Of a stretch of DNA of 21,466 bases, positions 1 through 8,710 are shown piece by piece. The notes under the pieces were generated by a model. It had not been told where the DNA came from. It did not search any database and saw nothing but the letters and a program-made list of their open reading frames with translations. The stretch spans positions 1 to 21,466 of the forward strand of contig JAFYTB010000081.1 of NCBI GenBank assembly GCA_017559045.1. The letters run 5' to 3'. This stretch comes from Eggerthellaceae bacterium. Lineage in GTDB: Bacteria > Actinomycetota > Coriobacteriia > Coriobacteriales > Eggerthellaceae. The position numbers and the translations under genes were made by a program. Each line of letters starts with the position of its first letter. Position 1 is the first letter of the stretch.

Positions 1-10
1 ATCCGTCACA

Positions 11-46
11 GCAGCTACGAGCCCATCCGTCACCCAACCCCGCCCC
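11..46. repeat. Candidate dispersed intergenic element, left copy
   Basis: GCAGCTACGAGCC (11-23) followed by CCGCCCC (40-46) recurs in inverted orientation at 10545-10573, as GGGGCGG and then GGCTCGTAGCTGC. The left copy also sits in a local direct repeat: ATCCGTCAC occurs at 1-9 and 25-33. Both copies are outside genes. The window edge cuts off whatever lies further left, so the full unit cannot be defined. Chance similarity is possible for so short a core. Confidence 0.35.
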
Positions 47-58
47 CTCATCTGGCGC

Positions 59-90
59 AAAAAAATCTGGCTGCCTACGACAGCCAGATT
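59..90 (-). terminator. Rho-independent terminator of purC
   Basis: A perfect 10-bp inverted repeat (64-73 with 81-90, 7-nt loop) is followed on the minus strand by seven T residues (complement of 59-65). It lies 54 bases past the purC stop, as expected for an intrinsic terminator of that gene. Confidence 0.9.
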
Positions 91-143
91 CATAATTCTA
101 TGTCTCACTCGCCGCAATGGCGAATTCGAGCATTCGCGCTACA

Positions 144-830
144 TTAAGCGAAGAACAGCTCGGAGAGCGTCATGGGATCGATGTAAGCACCGTCCTTGTA
201 AACGCGCATGTTGCCAGAAGCGATCTCGTCGATGAGGATAACCTGACCCTCAGCGTCATAGCCAAACTCGAACTTGATGTCGTAGAGCACGAGGCCCTTC
301 TCTGCCAGATCGTCGGCAACAATCTGGGTGATCTTCTGGGTCATATCCTTCAGGGAGTCATACTGCTCGTCGGTCATAACGCCAAGTGCAACCAGGCCGT
401 CCTTGGTGACCAACGGGTCGCCCAGGTCGTCGTTCTTGAAAGTGGTCTCGACATAAGCGGGCAGATCGGCGCCCTCTTCGATGTACTGACCATAGCGACG
501 GAAGAAGGAACCAACAGCCTTGTGGCGGCAGATAACCTCGAGGCCCTGGCCGAACACCTTAGCCGGCAGCACCTCCATGGTGGTGTTCTCCAGATCAGCG
601 TCGACATAGTGGGTCTTGATGCCAGCGGCGTTGATCTTCTCGAAGAAGTAGATGGACATACGCAGATTGACGTCGCCGACACCCTCGATGGTGAGACCGA
701 CGGAATTCTCACCCGGATCGAAGACGCCGTCCTTGCCCGTGCAATCATCCTTGAACTTCAGCAGGTAGTTGCCGTTCTCGAGTGCGAAAACGTCCTTGGT
801 CTTGCCGGAATAAACAAGCTCCTGAGCCAT
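144..830 (-). CDS. purC: Phosphoribosylaminoimidazole-succinocarboxamide synthase (SAICAR synthetase)
   Basis: A cytosolic enzyme of de novo purine synthesis. It joins CAIR and aspartate using ATP to give SAICAR. The 228-aa product has the family length and hallmarks: an N-terminal YSGKTKDVF segment, the nucleotide-binding [14 protein letters not shown], and near the C-terminus IKFEFG followed by [11 protein letters not shown]. An upstream in-frame ATG at 854 would add eight residues, but the ATG at 830 is preferred because AGGAGG (840-845) sits nine bases before it and the protein then begins [10 protein letters not shown] like its relatives. No other pur gene is nearby. A strong hairpin terminator follows, so it is probably transcribed alone. 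Inverted repeats at 856-873 could be an operator. Confidence 0.96.
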   Translation of the reverse strand: MAQELVYSGKTKDVFALENGNYLLKFKDDCTGKDGVFDPGENSVGLTIEGVGDVNLRMSIYFFEKINAAGIKTHYVDADLENTTMEVLPAKVFGQGLEVICRHKAVGSFFRRYGQYIEEGADLPAYVETTFKNDDLGDPLVTKDGLVALGVMTDEQYDSLKDMTQKITQIVADDLAEKGLVLYDIKFEFGYDAEGQVILIDEIASGNMRVYKDGAYIDPMTLSELFFA

Positions 831-855
831 GGTGAATTTCCTCCTGTACACCAAT

Positions 856-900
856 GGTAATTCGGGTATTACCCACCTAGTTTAGCAAGCGCAACAAACT
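856..900 (-). promoter_or_regulatory. Inverted repeats upstream of purC (candidate operator)
   Basis: GGTAAT (856-861) and ATTACC (868-873) form an inverted repeat that overlaps the 11-base palindrome GGGTATTACCC (864-874). Further upstream of purC, CTAGTTT and AAACTAG form a second inverted repeat with 12 bases between. No convincing promoter hexamers are visible; TTGCGC with TAATAC at 17-bp spacing is the best, and it is poor. The symmetry suggests a regulator site, but no known purine operator is recognised. Confidence 0.3.
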
Positions 901-934
901 AGAAAAACGTGAAATATTTCGAATGCACCCATTT

Positions 935-2758
935 TTACGCCAGGAAGACATGATCGGACGCAGGGTTCTCCGAGTTCCTTCCAACACGAGGCTTCAACCA
1001 CTCCAGCCAAGCTACGGCATCGGATTCCGCAACATCGATGAGACGCATGGTAGTACCGCCGACACCCGCAGCCGTACGCACGTAAACCGTACGCGTTCCA
1101 GCTCGTTTCTGGAAGGGATTGACTCGCGTATAGCCAAACTGGATCTTGCCACGAGCGAAACTCGTGGTCTCACGAGAAAGACCACCCAAGGTCAGCTGCA
1201 TGAAGCCGCGATTGTAGGCAAAGCTGGATTCGCGGAACCACAAAACCGCACCCACGGCATCAACCACAAGCAGAAGAACCGCGAAGATGTAGCAGACCGT
1301 AGCGACGCCATTGATATAAGGCAACGCAAAAGCCAAGTCCGCATCGCCGCTCATCGATGCAGCGATGTTGAGCATAATCTGCACGATGGCCACGATGACG
1401 GCAAACCAAAAGCCGAAGCCCTGCAAAATGCAGCGTCGGATGATTCCGCGACGAAGGGCTACGCGAGGCAACGAAATCGCCTCATGAGGCACGTCGGCAT
1501 ACTCGGGGATAATGCCGGCAAGAATCTCGGGAACGCGATCCGTCTTCACGAAGGGATGAACGACCAAGCCCTGCGCAAGGGAAGCCTGCGTAGAGCCATC
1601 GTCTCCCGCAGAGACCGTCTCCACCTTCCCCAGCGAAATCTCACAGCATCCCAATGCTCGACGAACCAAGCTCTGTCGAATGGTGATCGACTGCACACGA
1701 TCGACATCGACGCCCTGGAACTGGTGCTGCAAAAGACCATGCTCAACCTCGATGCGATTACCGCGACGACGAGCCTTGAATCCACCATACGAGACGCAGG
1801 TTCCGAGCGCGGAAAGCGCCCAGATGAGCAAGGCCGCGCCGAACAGCATACCCGCTCCCGCCGCGACAACCGTTCCCACTGCCCAGGCAGATCCAGCCGC
1901 AATCATATGTCCAACCGCATCGGCGGAAACAGGAACGAAGCTGATAAGATTCCCGGCAAACTGAGAAACAACGCCCAGAACACCCAGCATGATCAGCGCG
2001 AGGGTGGTGCCGTTCGAAAGGCCCGTAAGAAGCAATTCTTTGTTTGTTAGGCCGTATTCGTAGCTCACGGCGCCCGTATCGACCGCCTGACCAGCGAATA
2101 CGCCTCCGACCTCATCCCAAAGACCAGCAGGAGCGTCGAGAACGTTGCCCATCTGCACACCCTGGACCTGACGGCCCTGAGGCACACCCGCCGAATCGTT
2201 TCCAGCCAATGCATAGTGCTTGCGAGCAAAAAGCTCGCGTCGCAGCAACTCAGCATCCTGCTTCGTGAGATACGGAATGAGCGTCGCCTTATTAGCCGAA
2301 CCACCCGCCGTATCAATGCTGACCGAGCAGACGCCGAAGATTCGCTGAAGCAGCGACATGCGCTGATCAACCGACTGAATACGCTGATACGGAATATGCA
2401 CGCGTTTTTTGCTGAGAATACCCTTGTAGAAGTTGAACTCAGATTCGCCGAGCTCATACCAAAGATGCTTGTAGGAGACGATCTGATAGACGACGATGCC
2501 AATCAAAAGCAGCAAAACGCCCAATGCACACAGGGCCATGATAATGAGCGCGATGCGTGCATCTTCCGGCGACTCCATAGTGCCGTCTAAGAAGAGACCG
2601 ATGAGGGACGATCCCATCGAGACGACGACGGTGAACAGAATGACGGCGACTATGCGAAGGCTTCCCAGCCAAACGTAGCTATGGTGCACATAGTGCTTCT
2701 CAAGCCCAGACTCGGGGTCACAGGGCTGGCTCTGCGCCTTCTTCTCCCAGCCACGCAT
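935..2758 (-). CDS. Membrane protein with three bacterial PH domains (YdbT-like)
   Basis: A 607-aa integral membrane protein of the bacterial PH-domain (DUF304, bPH_2) family, like Bacillus YdbT. The layout repeats three times: a pair of hydrophobic helices followed by a PH-like beta domain. Helices are at about 33-58/69-95, 250-275/285-315 and 440-468/480-508. PH-like domains are at about 98-178, 320-405 and 508-590. The typical IPYQRIQSVDQ and LLQRIFGVCSVSIDTAGG segments are in the first domain. Its ATG overlaps the TAA of the upstream YdbS-like gene by one base (TAATG), which implies translational coupling and probably a shared membrane complex. In Bacillus this pair has been linked to resistance to some antimicrobial compounds. 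The role here is not shown by sequence. Confidence 0.88.
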   Translation of the reverse strand: MRGWEKKAQSQPCDPESGLEKHYVHHSYVWLGSLRIVAVILFTVVVSMGSSLIGLFLDGTMESPEDARIALIIMALCALGVLLLLIGIVVYQIVSYKHLWYELGESEFNFYKGILSKKRVHIPYQRIQSVDQRMSLLQRIFGVCSVSIDTAGGSANKATLIPYLTKQDAELLRRELFARKHYALAGNDSAGVPQGRQVQGVQMGNVLDAPAGLWDEVGGVFAGQAVDTGAVSYEYGLTNKELLLTGLSNGTTLALIMLGVLGVVSQFAGNLISFVPVSADAVGHMIAAGSAWAVGTVVAAGAGMLFGAALLIWALSALGTCVSYGGFKARRRGNRIEVEHGLLQHQFQGVDVDRVQSITIRQSLVRRALGCCEISLGKVETVSAGDDGSTQASLAQGLVVHPFVKTDRVPEILAGIIPEYADVPHEAISLPRVALRRGIIRRCILQGFGFWFAVIVAIVQIMLNIAASMSGDADLAFALPYINGVATVCYIFAVLLLVVDAVGAVLWFRESSFAYNRGFMQLTLGGLSRETTSFARGKIQFGYTRVNPFQKRAGTRTVYVRTAAGVGGTTMRLIDVAESDAVAWLEWLKPRVGRNSENPASDHVFLA

Positions 2759-3252
2759 TAGACATCCTCACGGGCAAGGCGCGCCAATTCGGCGGCACGA
2801 TCGCGCAAGAGCTCGGCCTCTTCAATAGCCAGACCGGGGATCTCATGCTCTCCAGCAGCCGTCGACACTGTCACGCTCGCCAAGCCGAATGCTCGAAGGA
2901 TAGGACCCTGCTTCGTGTCGGTATTCTGCACGCGGATAAAGGGGATGATGTAGCGCTTGCGCCAAATAATGCCCTTGGCGATATCGAGATAATCAGCGCT
3001 CACCTCGTAGCGCCAACGCGCAAAGCGAATCGGCGGAAGAATGATCACGAACAGCGCAACCAGCGCACCGAACACAATGAGCTCACCCAACAAGACGAGA
3101 AGAATCCAACTTCTCTCTTCGGGAAGAAGAGCGGCCGCAATCACAACGGGCACGAAGCAGCACAGGAACGCAAGAACGATCCAAATAGAGTCGCTAATGC
3201 GCCAGACATTCTTCATCTTAGGATTGAGCTGATTAGCAGGCATTTCGCGCAT
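2758..3252 (-). CDS. Membrane protein with one bacterial PH domain (YdbS-like)
   Basis: A 164-aa partner of the next gene. It has two hydrophobic helices (about 20-43 and 48-72) followed by one bPH_2 domain (about 78-150) with the typical IPFIRVQNTDTKQG and LRAFGLASVTVSTAAG segments. The start at 3252 is chosen because AAGGA stands nine bases upstream. A longer reading frame to 3309 exists but has no ribosome site. A start three codons later is also possible. It is followed directly by the YdbT-like gene with a one-base overlap, the usual arrangement for this pair. Function is unknown beyond a presumed membrane complex. Confidence 0.85.
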   Translation of the reverse strand: MREMPANQLNPKMKNVWRISDSIWIVLAFLCCFVPVVIAAALLPEERSWILLVLLGELIVFGALVALFVIILPPIRFARWRYEVSADYLDIAKGIIWRKRYIIPFIRVQNTDTKQGPILRAFGLASVTVSTAAGEHEIPGLAIEEAELLRDRAAELARLAREDV

Positions 3253-3341
3253 GAAGCACGATCCTTTCGACACGAGCGGACAAACATTTATGAGCACAAA
3301 CGCACGCATCCGCGCTTAGGCAAATGAGTGCGTCAAAATCT

Positions 3342-3363
3342 AATTAGAAGGCGATATGCGCCT
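3342..3363 (-). terminator. Weak intrinsic terminator of the DUF4190-like gene
   Basis: A 5-bp stem AGGCG/CGCCT (3349-3353, 3359-3363, 5-nt loop) lies 24 bases past the stop on the minus strand and is followed by the T-rich tract TTCTAATTAGATTTT. The short stem makes this tentative. Confidence 0.4.
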
Positions 3364-3386
3364 CCGAAAATGCAACGAAACTCAAA

Positions 3387-4619
3387 CTAGACGATGGAGA
3401 ACATGTAGTCCATTTCGAAATCCCAGGTCTCATCAAGGATGACCCAATCACCATCGAGAAGGCGCTCGACATCAATGACGGCCCAATTGCAGTTAGAAAC
3501 AACCTCGGCGTCGCGCACGGCAGCCATGAGGATCTCTCCTGCACGCTTGTTATATTCCTCGTCGCTCAGACCCTCGCTACCCGGCTCGGAAGCCAGTTCG
3601 GCAAGTTCCTCATATACGACCCCGCTGATATCGAAAACGTCCTTGCAGGACACATATGCAGTCACATAACCGGTATCACCGTCGAGAGACACGCTATCGA
3701 CAACATAGGAAACACCCTGCGTAACGGCGCGAGCGTAATCAAGGGGATCGATGCCGCAATCGGCAAATCGAAGACCCGTTTCCTCGTAGAAAGCCTGGTC
3801 GGCAATGGCGCCGATATTATCGAGCACAAAAGCGTCGCCCTTGATCAAAAGATCAAGCTGGAGCGACACCGCATCAACCGCGCAAAGCTCATCTTCCGTA
3901 AGGTCGCCCATATCGGAAGAGATTGAATCGGAGTCGGAGTCGGGGACGATAGCTCCATTGAACATGTAGTCGTAATCGTACTCGCCGTCGTCAAATTCCT
4001 CGATGATCTCGTAGATATCAGCAGTTCCAAACTCGTCGTACAAATTCATGCCGACGATTCCGACCAGGGCGCCCAGAGCAAGCGTGAGCAGCAGCGAAAG
4101 AATCGAGAGCACCAGGCCCACGATACCGCAGATACGACCAGCCTTCGCGCGACCATGGGGTCCGTTGACCTTGATGTAAGAGCCACCCATCACGATGGCG
4201 GCAATACCCAGAGCGATGCCAAAAGGCGCGCCAAGAATGGGTACGAAAACGCAGATGACAATGGCGGCAATACCAAGAACAAGCGCAGCTGTTGCCTTGC
4301 CAGTGCTAGCCGACGACTGGTCGGAACCCACAGCCGCGTAGCCAGGCTGAGCATTAGGGGTGTAGCCAGCAGGCGGCGCAACGGGCTGAGCGCCAAACGG
4401 CTGCTGAGTCTGAGCTGCCGCGCCGAAAGGCTGCTGGGGCTGCGAAGCGGAAGCGAAATCAGGCTGCTGGGACTGAGCGCCAAAGCCAACGCCCGGCTGC
4501 TGGGGCTGGGGCTGAGGCACCGCGCTGAAGGGCTGCTGGGGCTGAGCCGCGCCACCAACAGGCTGCTGCGGCTGAGATACACCGCCAGCGGGCTGCTGAG
4601 CGAAATTCTGATCGTTCAT
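3387..4619 (-). CDS. DUF4190-like membrane protein with Gln/Pro-rich N-terminus
   Basis: A 410-aa protein of unknown function. Residues 1-100 are low-complexity and rich in Q, P, A and G, with QPQQP-like units at 16-20, 26-30, 35-42, 60-64 and 71-74. A DUF4190-type membrane block follows: a hydrophobic hairpin at about 107-147, a GRAKAGRICGIVGLVLS segment, and a helix ending near 190. Residues 195-245 are very acidic (DDGEYDYDYMF, DSDSDSISSD). Residues 245-410 form a soluble alpha/beta domain resembling the DUF5105-type domains of Gram-positive surface proteins. A likely topology is a cytoplasmic Gln/Pro tail with the C-terminal domain outside. AGGAGA five bases before the ATG supports the start. 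The domain names come from the pattern, not from a search. Confidence 0.75.
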   Translation of the reverse strand: MNDQNFAQQPAGGVSQPQQPVGGAAQPQQPFSAVPQPQPQQPGVGFGAQSQQPDFASASQPQQPFGAAAQTQQPFGAQPVAPPAGYTPNAQPGYAAVGSDQSSASTGKATAALVLGIAAIVICVFVPILGAPFGIALGIAAIVMGGSYIKVNGPHGRAKAGRICGIVGLVLSILSLLLTLALGALVGIVGMNLYDEFGTADIYEIIEEFDDGEYDYDYMFNGAIVPDSDSDSISSDMGDLTEDELCAVDAVSLQLDLLIKGDAFVLDNIGAIADQAFYEETGLRFADCGIDPLDYARAVTQGVSYVVDSVSLDGDTGYVTAYVSCKDVFDISGVVYEELAELASEPGSEGLSDEEYNKRAGEILMAAVRDAEVVSNCNWAVIDVERLLDGDWVILDETWDFEMDYMFSIV

Positions 4620-4706
4620 AACGGTCTCCTAACATAATGCGCGGAAACATCTTCTCATCTGAAAGCATAGCGTTTCACAGCCAAAACCGTGAGCTATGCA
4701 CCGAAA

Positions 4707-4741
4707 CACATAAACAGAACAGCGCCGCAATGACGGCGCTG
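4707..4741 (-). terminator. Intrinsic terminator of the hypFCD operon
   Basis: A perfect 8-bp stem CAGCGCCG/CGGCGCTG (4720-4727 and 4734-4741, 6-nt loop) lies 36 bases past the hypD stop. On the minus strand the moderately T-rich TTCTGTTTATGTG follows. It separates hypD from the DUF4190-like gene and implies that the hyp transcript ends at hypD. Confidence 0.65.
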
Positions 4742-4777
4742 AACAGGTGCTTATCTAGCAATAGTAAGTCGGCATCT

Positions 4778-5854
4778 TTAGTAGAACCTAAAGTAGGCAG
4801 CACAGCTTCCCTCTCCGGAAACCATGCACGGACCAACGGGGTTCTCGGGCGTGCACACCTTGCGGAACAGAGGGCACTCGCTCGGCGCCATAATGCCACG
4901 CAAGACGTCGCCGCAGCGGCATCCCTTATGCTCGATGGTCGGCTCGATCTCGGGCGCAAAGCGACGCATTGCATCGAATTCGGCGTATTCCTCGCGAATG
5001 CGATAGCCAGAACCAGGGATATCGCCCAAACCGCGCCACGTTGCGGTGCAGGTCTCGAAGACCTCGTCGATGGCGGCCATGGCCACAGGATTTCCCTGCT
5101 CCATGACACCACGTGCATACGCGATTTCGATTTCCGCACGTCCCTCATGCAGCTGGCGCATGAGCATGGCAATGCCCTGAAGGACGTCATTTGGCTCGAA
5201 GCCAGTAATCACACCAGGGATACCGTACTTTTCAGCCAAGAAGCGATACGGCTCAATGCCAATGATGGTGCTCACGTGGCCAGGCAGAATGAGCGCATCG
5301 ACCTTGAGCTCGGGATCGTTGATGATCGCCTCCAGCGCACCGGGCATATTCTTGTGCGCTCCATACACGCTGAAGTTCTTGAGGCCCGCATCTTTCGCGC
5401 GCTTTACCGCCATGGCGACAAGAGGCGTGGTGGTCTCGAACCCAACGCCCACGAACACAACCTGACGATCGGGGTATTCCTGAGCCAAACGCAGCGCATC
5501 GAGCGGCGAGTACACAATGCGCACATCGCGGCCAGCCGCCTGCTCCGCAAGCAAACTCGAAGTGGAACCTGGAACGCGCGTCATGTCGCCAAACGTGGTG
5601 ATGATCACATCGGGAATGCGAGCAAGGGCAATAACCTTGTCGATGTCGTGATTTGACGTCACGCAAACCGGACAGCCGGGGCCCGAAGCCAAGCGAATGC
5701 CCTCGGGCATCAACGCACGAATGCCGTTGCGCGCGATAGCGACGGTATGCGTTCCGCACACCTCCATGAGCACGGCGTTTTCGGGAGCCCACGCCTCGAT
5801 AGAGGCAATCAGGCCCTTTGCCAGCTTGGGATCTTTAAAGGCCTTGAGATCCAT
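4778..5854 (-). CDS. hypD: Hydrogenase maturation protein HypD
   Basis: A 358-aa cytosolic iron-sulfur protein. It forms the scaffold complex with HypC on which the Fe(CN)2CO group of NiFe hydrogenases is assembled. Conserved motifs are visible: EVCGTHT (Cys33), GPGCPVCVT (Cys61 and Cys64), FVGVGFETTTP, LPGHVSTIIG and GFEPNDVLQG. The C-terminal cysteine-rich segment has Cys312, 314, 327, 334, 343 and 351, including the [4Fe-4S] ligands. The length is normal for the family. The ATG lies three bases after the hypC stop, with a GGGG tract in the end of hypC serving as ribosome site. It is the last gene of hypFCD; a hairpin follows and hypE is not adjacent. Confidence 0.97.
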   Translation of the reverse strand: MDLKAFKDPKLAKGLIASIEAWAPENAVLMEVCGTHTVAIARNGIRALMPEGIRLASGPGCPVCVTSNHDIDKVIALARIPDVIITTFGDMTRVPGSTSSLLAEQAAGRDVRIVYSPLDALRLAQEYPDRQVVFVGVGFETTTPLVAMAVKRAKDAGLKNFSVYGAHKNMPGALEAIINDPELKVDALILPGHVSTIIGIEPYRFLAEKYGIPGVITGFEPNDVLQGIAMLMRQLHEGRAEIEIAYARGVMEQGNPVAMAAIDEVFETCTATWRGLGDIPGSGYRIREEYAEFDAMRRFAPEIEPTIEHKGCRCGDVLRGIMAPSECPLFRKVCTPENPVGPCMVSGEGSCAAYFRFY

Positions 5855-5857
5855 GCG

Positions 5858-6088
5858 CTACCCCAAATCGGCCAAATCGGGGAACTGCTTGATGAGATCA
5901 ATGGTCTCGTTGGCGAACTGCTCGTCCACCACCTCGATAGCAAAGCCAGCATGAACAAGCACGTAGTCGCCCTCAACCGCCTGCGGCGTCAGGTCAACCG
6001 AAATGCTGCGCGTCACGCCCATGATATCGACAGTAGCAAGACCGCCCTCTTCAAGCTTCGTGATCTTTGCGGGAATTGCCAAGCACAT
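5858..6088 (-). CDS. hypC: Hydrogenase maturation chaperone HypC/HybG
   Basis: A 76-aa small chaperone that starts with the family signature MCLAIPAKI. Cys2 is the residue that holds the iron or contacts the hydrogenase large subunit after removal of Met1. The beta-barrel core (MGVTRSISVDLTP, GDYVLVHAGFAIEVVDE) is complete. It hands the Fe(CN)2CO unit between HypD and the hydrogenase precursor. GAGG stands six bases before the ATG. It sits 35 bases downstream of hypF and three bases before hypD, consistent with one transcript. Confidence 0.96.
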   Translation of the reverse strand: MCLAIPAKITKLEEGGLATVDIMGVTRSISVDLTPQAVEGDYVLVHAGFAIEVVDEQFANETIDLIKQFPDLADLG

Positions 6089-6123
6089 ATCATGCCTCGT
6101 TTCAAATAAACTCGCAGGTAAAC

Positions 6124-8556
6124 CTACGACTGGGATTCAAGATTCGCCCATGCTATCACAGCCTGCCCCAGCGCAATGGAACCGTCGTTGGGCGGTAGAT
6201 CGCGACTGATGGCAGCAGTAAAGCCAGCTTCGGAAAGCGCGGCAAGAACGCTCTCGGTCAAATAGCGGTTCATAAATACGCCGCCCGCCAGAGCGACGGT
6301 TTCGACACCGTACAGACCGCGCACCAGCTCGGCCATCATTGCAATAGCGTCGACGAAGGCGTTGTGGAACCTGCGAGCGATCATGGAGACGGGAACGCCA
6401 GCCGCAACATCATCGAGCAGGGCCTCAAACGTCGTAGCCGCATCAAGCAGTACCACCGAAGTGTCCTGAGCCGTGCTGGTTTCCGTTGCCGTGTTCTTGA
6501 CGACGGAAACCGCATAACGCTCACGCGCGGAAGGATCTTCGTCGACCTCAGTGCCAAAGCCCATAGCAGCTTCGAGCAGAATGGCCCCCTCGCCCTCGTA
6601 CGTCGGCTTTTCGCAAACGCCGAGAATGGCACTGGCAGCATCGAAGAGTCGACCAACCGAGCTGGTCTGAGGCGTGTTGATGCCCTGTTCAATCATGGCG
6701 TCGCAAAGCTGGGCCTGTTCACCCAAGCGCTCGATCACCGATTCCGCGGCAGGATGCTCCAGCAAATCGCATGCCCACAGAACGCCGTAGGCCATACGCA
6801 GCGGATTCTTGATTGCCGCAGCACCTCCCGGCATGGGCACATAAGCAAAGTTGGCGAAGCGTTCGAATGCCTGGCGATTGGCCAGCATGACCTCGCCACC
6901 CCAGATGCAACCGTCGACGCCATAGCCCGTTCCATCGAAAGCGATACCGCAAACGGCATCGGTCAGACCGTGCTCAGCCATAACCGCGGCGATATGAGCA
7001 TGGTGATGCTGAACCTCCACAACAGGAAGATCCTGTTCATGAGCCCACTTTGAGCTCAAATATTCAGGATGCATATCGCAGGCAACCACAGAGGCAGATG
7101 CCTCGAACAGATTCTCGTAACGAGCCTTCGCCGCAAGCCAAGCCTCATAGGTCTCTGCGTTCTCCATGTCGCCGATATGCTGAGAGACGAACGCCTCCTG
7201 GCCGCGAAGCAAGGCGAAGGTATTCTTCTGCTCAGGACCCGTTGCGAAGATCACTGGAGCAGACTCGGGCATGTCCTTCATCTCAAGCGGCGCCGGTGCA
7301 TAGCCACGAGCGCGGCGGATAAACTGTACCGCCTGGGCGTCTTCGCCAGCCTTGATAACACGCACAACCGAATCATCGAAGCGCGTGAGAATGGGGCGGT
7401 TATTGCCGAGGAACGCATCGGCGACACCGGCCAGACGCTCGTAAGCCTCCTCATCGGAAGTGACGATGGGCTCGTCGTGCAGATTGCCCGAAGTCATAAC
7501 CAACATCGGAGGATTTTCATCGGACGAAGCGACCATCTGAGTAAACGCATCCATGAGGAGATACTGAACCGGCGTATAGGGCAGCATAACGCCCAGCTCA
7601 GAAAGCCCATCAGCAAGCTGGGGCACAAATGCAGCGCCAGCACGCTTGCGCAAGAGAACAATAGGACGCTGCGGTGACTCAAGCACCTTGCGCTCAACTG
7701 CATCAACCTCACACAGGCAGGCTGCAGCATCGGCATCGGCCATCATGACGGCGAAAGCCTTACCCTCACGGCGCTTACGCGAACGCAGCTTCGCAACTGC
7801 TTCCGCATTGTTGGCATCGCAGGCCAGGTGATAACCACCAAGGCCCTTCACCGCAACGATACCGCCATCAGCGATCAGGCGCGCCGCCGCCTCAATGATG
7901 GCGTCACTCTCATCGCGCGTAAGACCCCAAGCTACGACTTCGGTAGCCGAGGCCCCAGGGGCGGCATCGCAACCCGCCGCCACCTTCCAGCTCAAACGCG
8001 GACCGCAGTCGAAGCAAGCGTCAGGCTGAGCATGGAAGCGACGATCAGCAGGATCGGCGTATTCGGAAGCGCAACGCGGGCACATCTCGAAGGAGCTCAT
8101 CGACGTATGCTCGCGATCGTAAGGCAACTTCTCAATGATCGTAAAACGAGGGCCGCAGTTCGTGCAGTTGATGAACGGATAGTGATAGCGGCGATCGTTA
8201 GGGTTGCGCATCTCGTTCAGGCAGTCTTCGCAAATCGCCAGATCAGGCGAAACAAGCGTCGTGCGCTCAACCTGAAGGTCATCCGAGAAGCGGATCTCGA
8301 AGCTCTCGAAGAACTCGAGCGGCACTTCCTTAAGGTCGATCTCGGAAACCTGGGCGGCAGAAGGAGCGTTCTCGGAAAGCTCGATGACGAACTCATCAAG
8401 CAGCTTCTCCTCGCCTTCCGCATGGATGACAACGCCATCAACCGCGTTCAGTACCCAGCCATTGATCAGGTACTTCTTAGCCATCCTATAGACAAAGGGG
8501 CGGAAGCCCACCCCCTGCACGATGCCCTTCACATGGATATGCAGTGCTTCTACCAT
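6124..8556 (-). CDS. hypF: Carbamoyltransferase HypF
   Basis: An 810-aa enzyme that uses carbamoyl phosphate and ATP to make the thiocarbamate on HypE that becomes the cyanide ligands of NiFe hydrogenases. All domains are present: acylphosphatase-like (1-90, GIVQGVGFRPFVYR), a zinc-finger region with four CxxC pairs (109/112, 131/134, 159/162, 181/184), a YrdC-like domain (about 215-400, VAVKGLGGYHLACDA, SRKRREGKAFAVM), and a Kae1-like carbamoyltransferase domain (about 435-810, HHHAH at 517-521, FDGTGYGVDG). The ATG at 8556 gives the expected N-terminus, although the ribosome site is only a GAGAG-like tract. It is the first gene of hypFCD. TATAAG about 20 bases upstream is a possible -10 box. 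Confidence 0.97.
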   Translation of the reverse strand: MVEALHIHVKGIVQGVGFRPFVYRMAKKYLINGWVLNAVDGVVIHAEGEEKLLDEFVIELSENAPSAAQVSEIDLKEVPLEFFESFEIRFSDDLQVERTTLVSPDLAICEDCLNEMRNPNDRRYHYPFINCTNCGPRFTIIEKLPYDREHTSMSSFEMCPRCASEYADPADRRFHAQPDACFDCGPRLSWKVAAGCDAAPGASATEVVAWGLTRDESDAIIEAAARLIADGGIVAVKGLGGYHLACDANNAEAVAKLRSRKRREGKAFAVMMADADAAACLCEVDAVERKVLESPQRPIVLLRKRAGAAFVPQLADGLSELGVMLPYTPVQYLLMDAFTQMVASSDENPPMLVMTSGNLHDEPIVTSDEEAYERLAGVADAFLGNNRPILTRFDDSVVRVIKAGEDAQAVQFIRRARGYAPAPLEMKDMPESAPVIFATGPEQKNTFALLRGQEAFVSQHIGDMENAETYEAWLAAKARYENLFEASASVVACDMHPEYLSSKWAHEQDLPVVEVQHHHAHIAAVMAEHGLTDAVCGIAFDGTGYGVDGCIWGGEVMLANRQAFERFANFAYVPMPGGAAAIKNPLRMAYGVLWACDLLEHPAAESVIERLGEQAQLCDAMIEQGINTPQTSSVGRLFDAASAILGVCEKPTYEGEGAILLEAAMGFGTEVDEDPSARERYAVSVVKNTATETSTAQDTSVVLLDAATTFEALLDDVAAGVPVSMIARRFHNAFVDAIAMMAELVRGLYGVETVALAGGVFMNRYLTESVLAALSEAGFTAAISRDLPPNDGSIALGQAVIAWANLESQS

Positions 8557-8601
8557 GAAAAAGTCTCTCTTTCGTTCTTATAAAATGCGTCGGACCATAC
8601 C

Positions 8602-8636
8602 GAAATTCGTGGACGACGAAGTTCGTAGACGACGCG
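8602..8636. repeat. Imperfect tandem and inverted repeat upstream of hypF
   Basis: TTCGTGGACGACGAAG (8606-8621) is followed directly by the near copy TTCGTAGACGACGCG (8622-8636). Within it, AAATTCGT and ACGAAGTT form an imperfect inverted repeat with a 5-base loop. It lies 46-80 bases upstream of the hypF start, just upstream of the possible TATAAG -10 box, where a regulator site would be expected. No known operator is recognised. Confidence 0.35.
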
Positions 8637-8710
8637 CCTTCGAAGCAAATACAGCTGGCATTATCGGAGATATCCCCGTAAGCAAGCCCTTTCGAAACCT
8701 TCTTGTAGTC

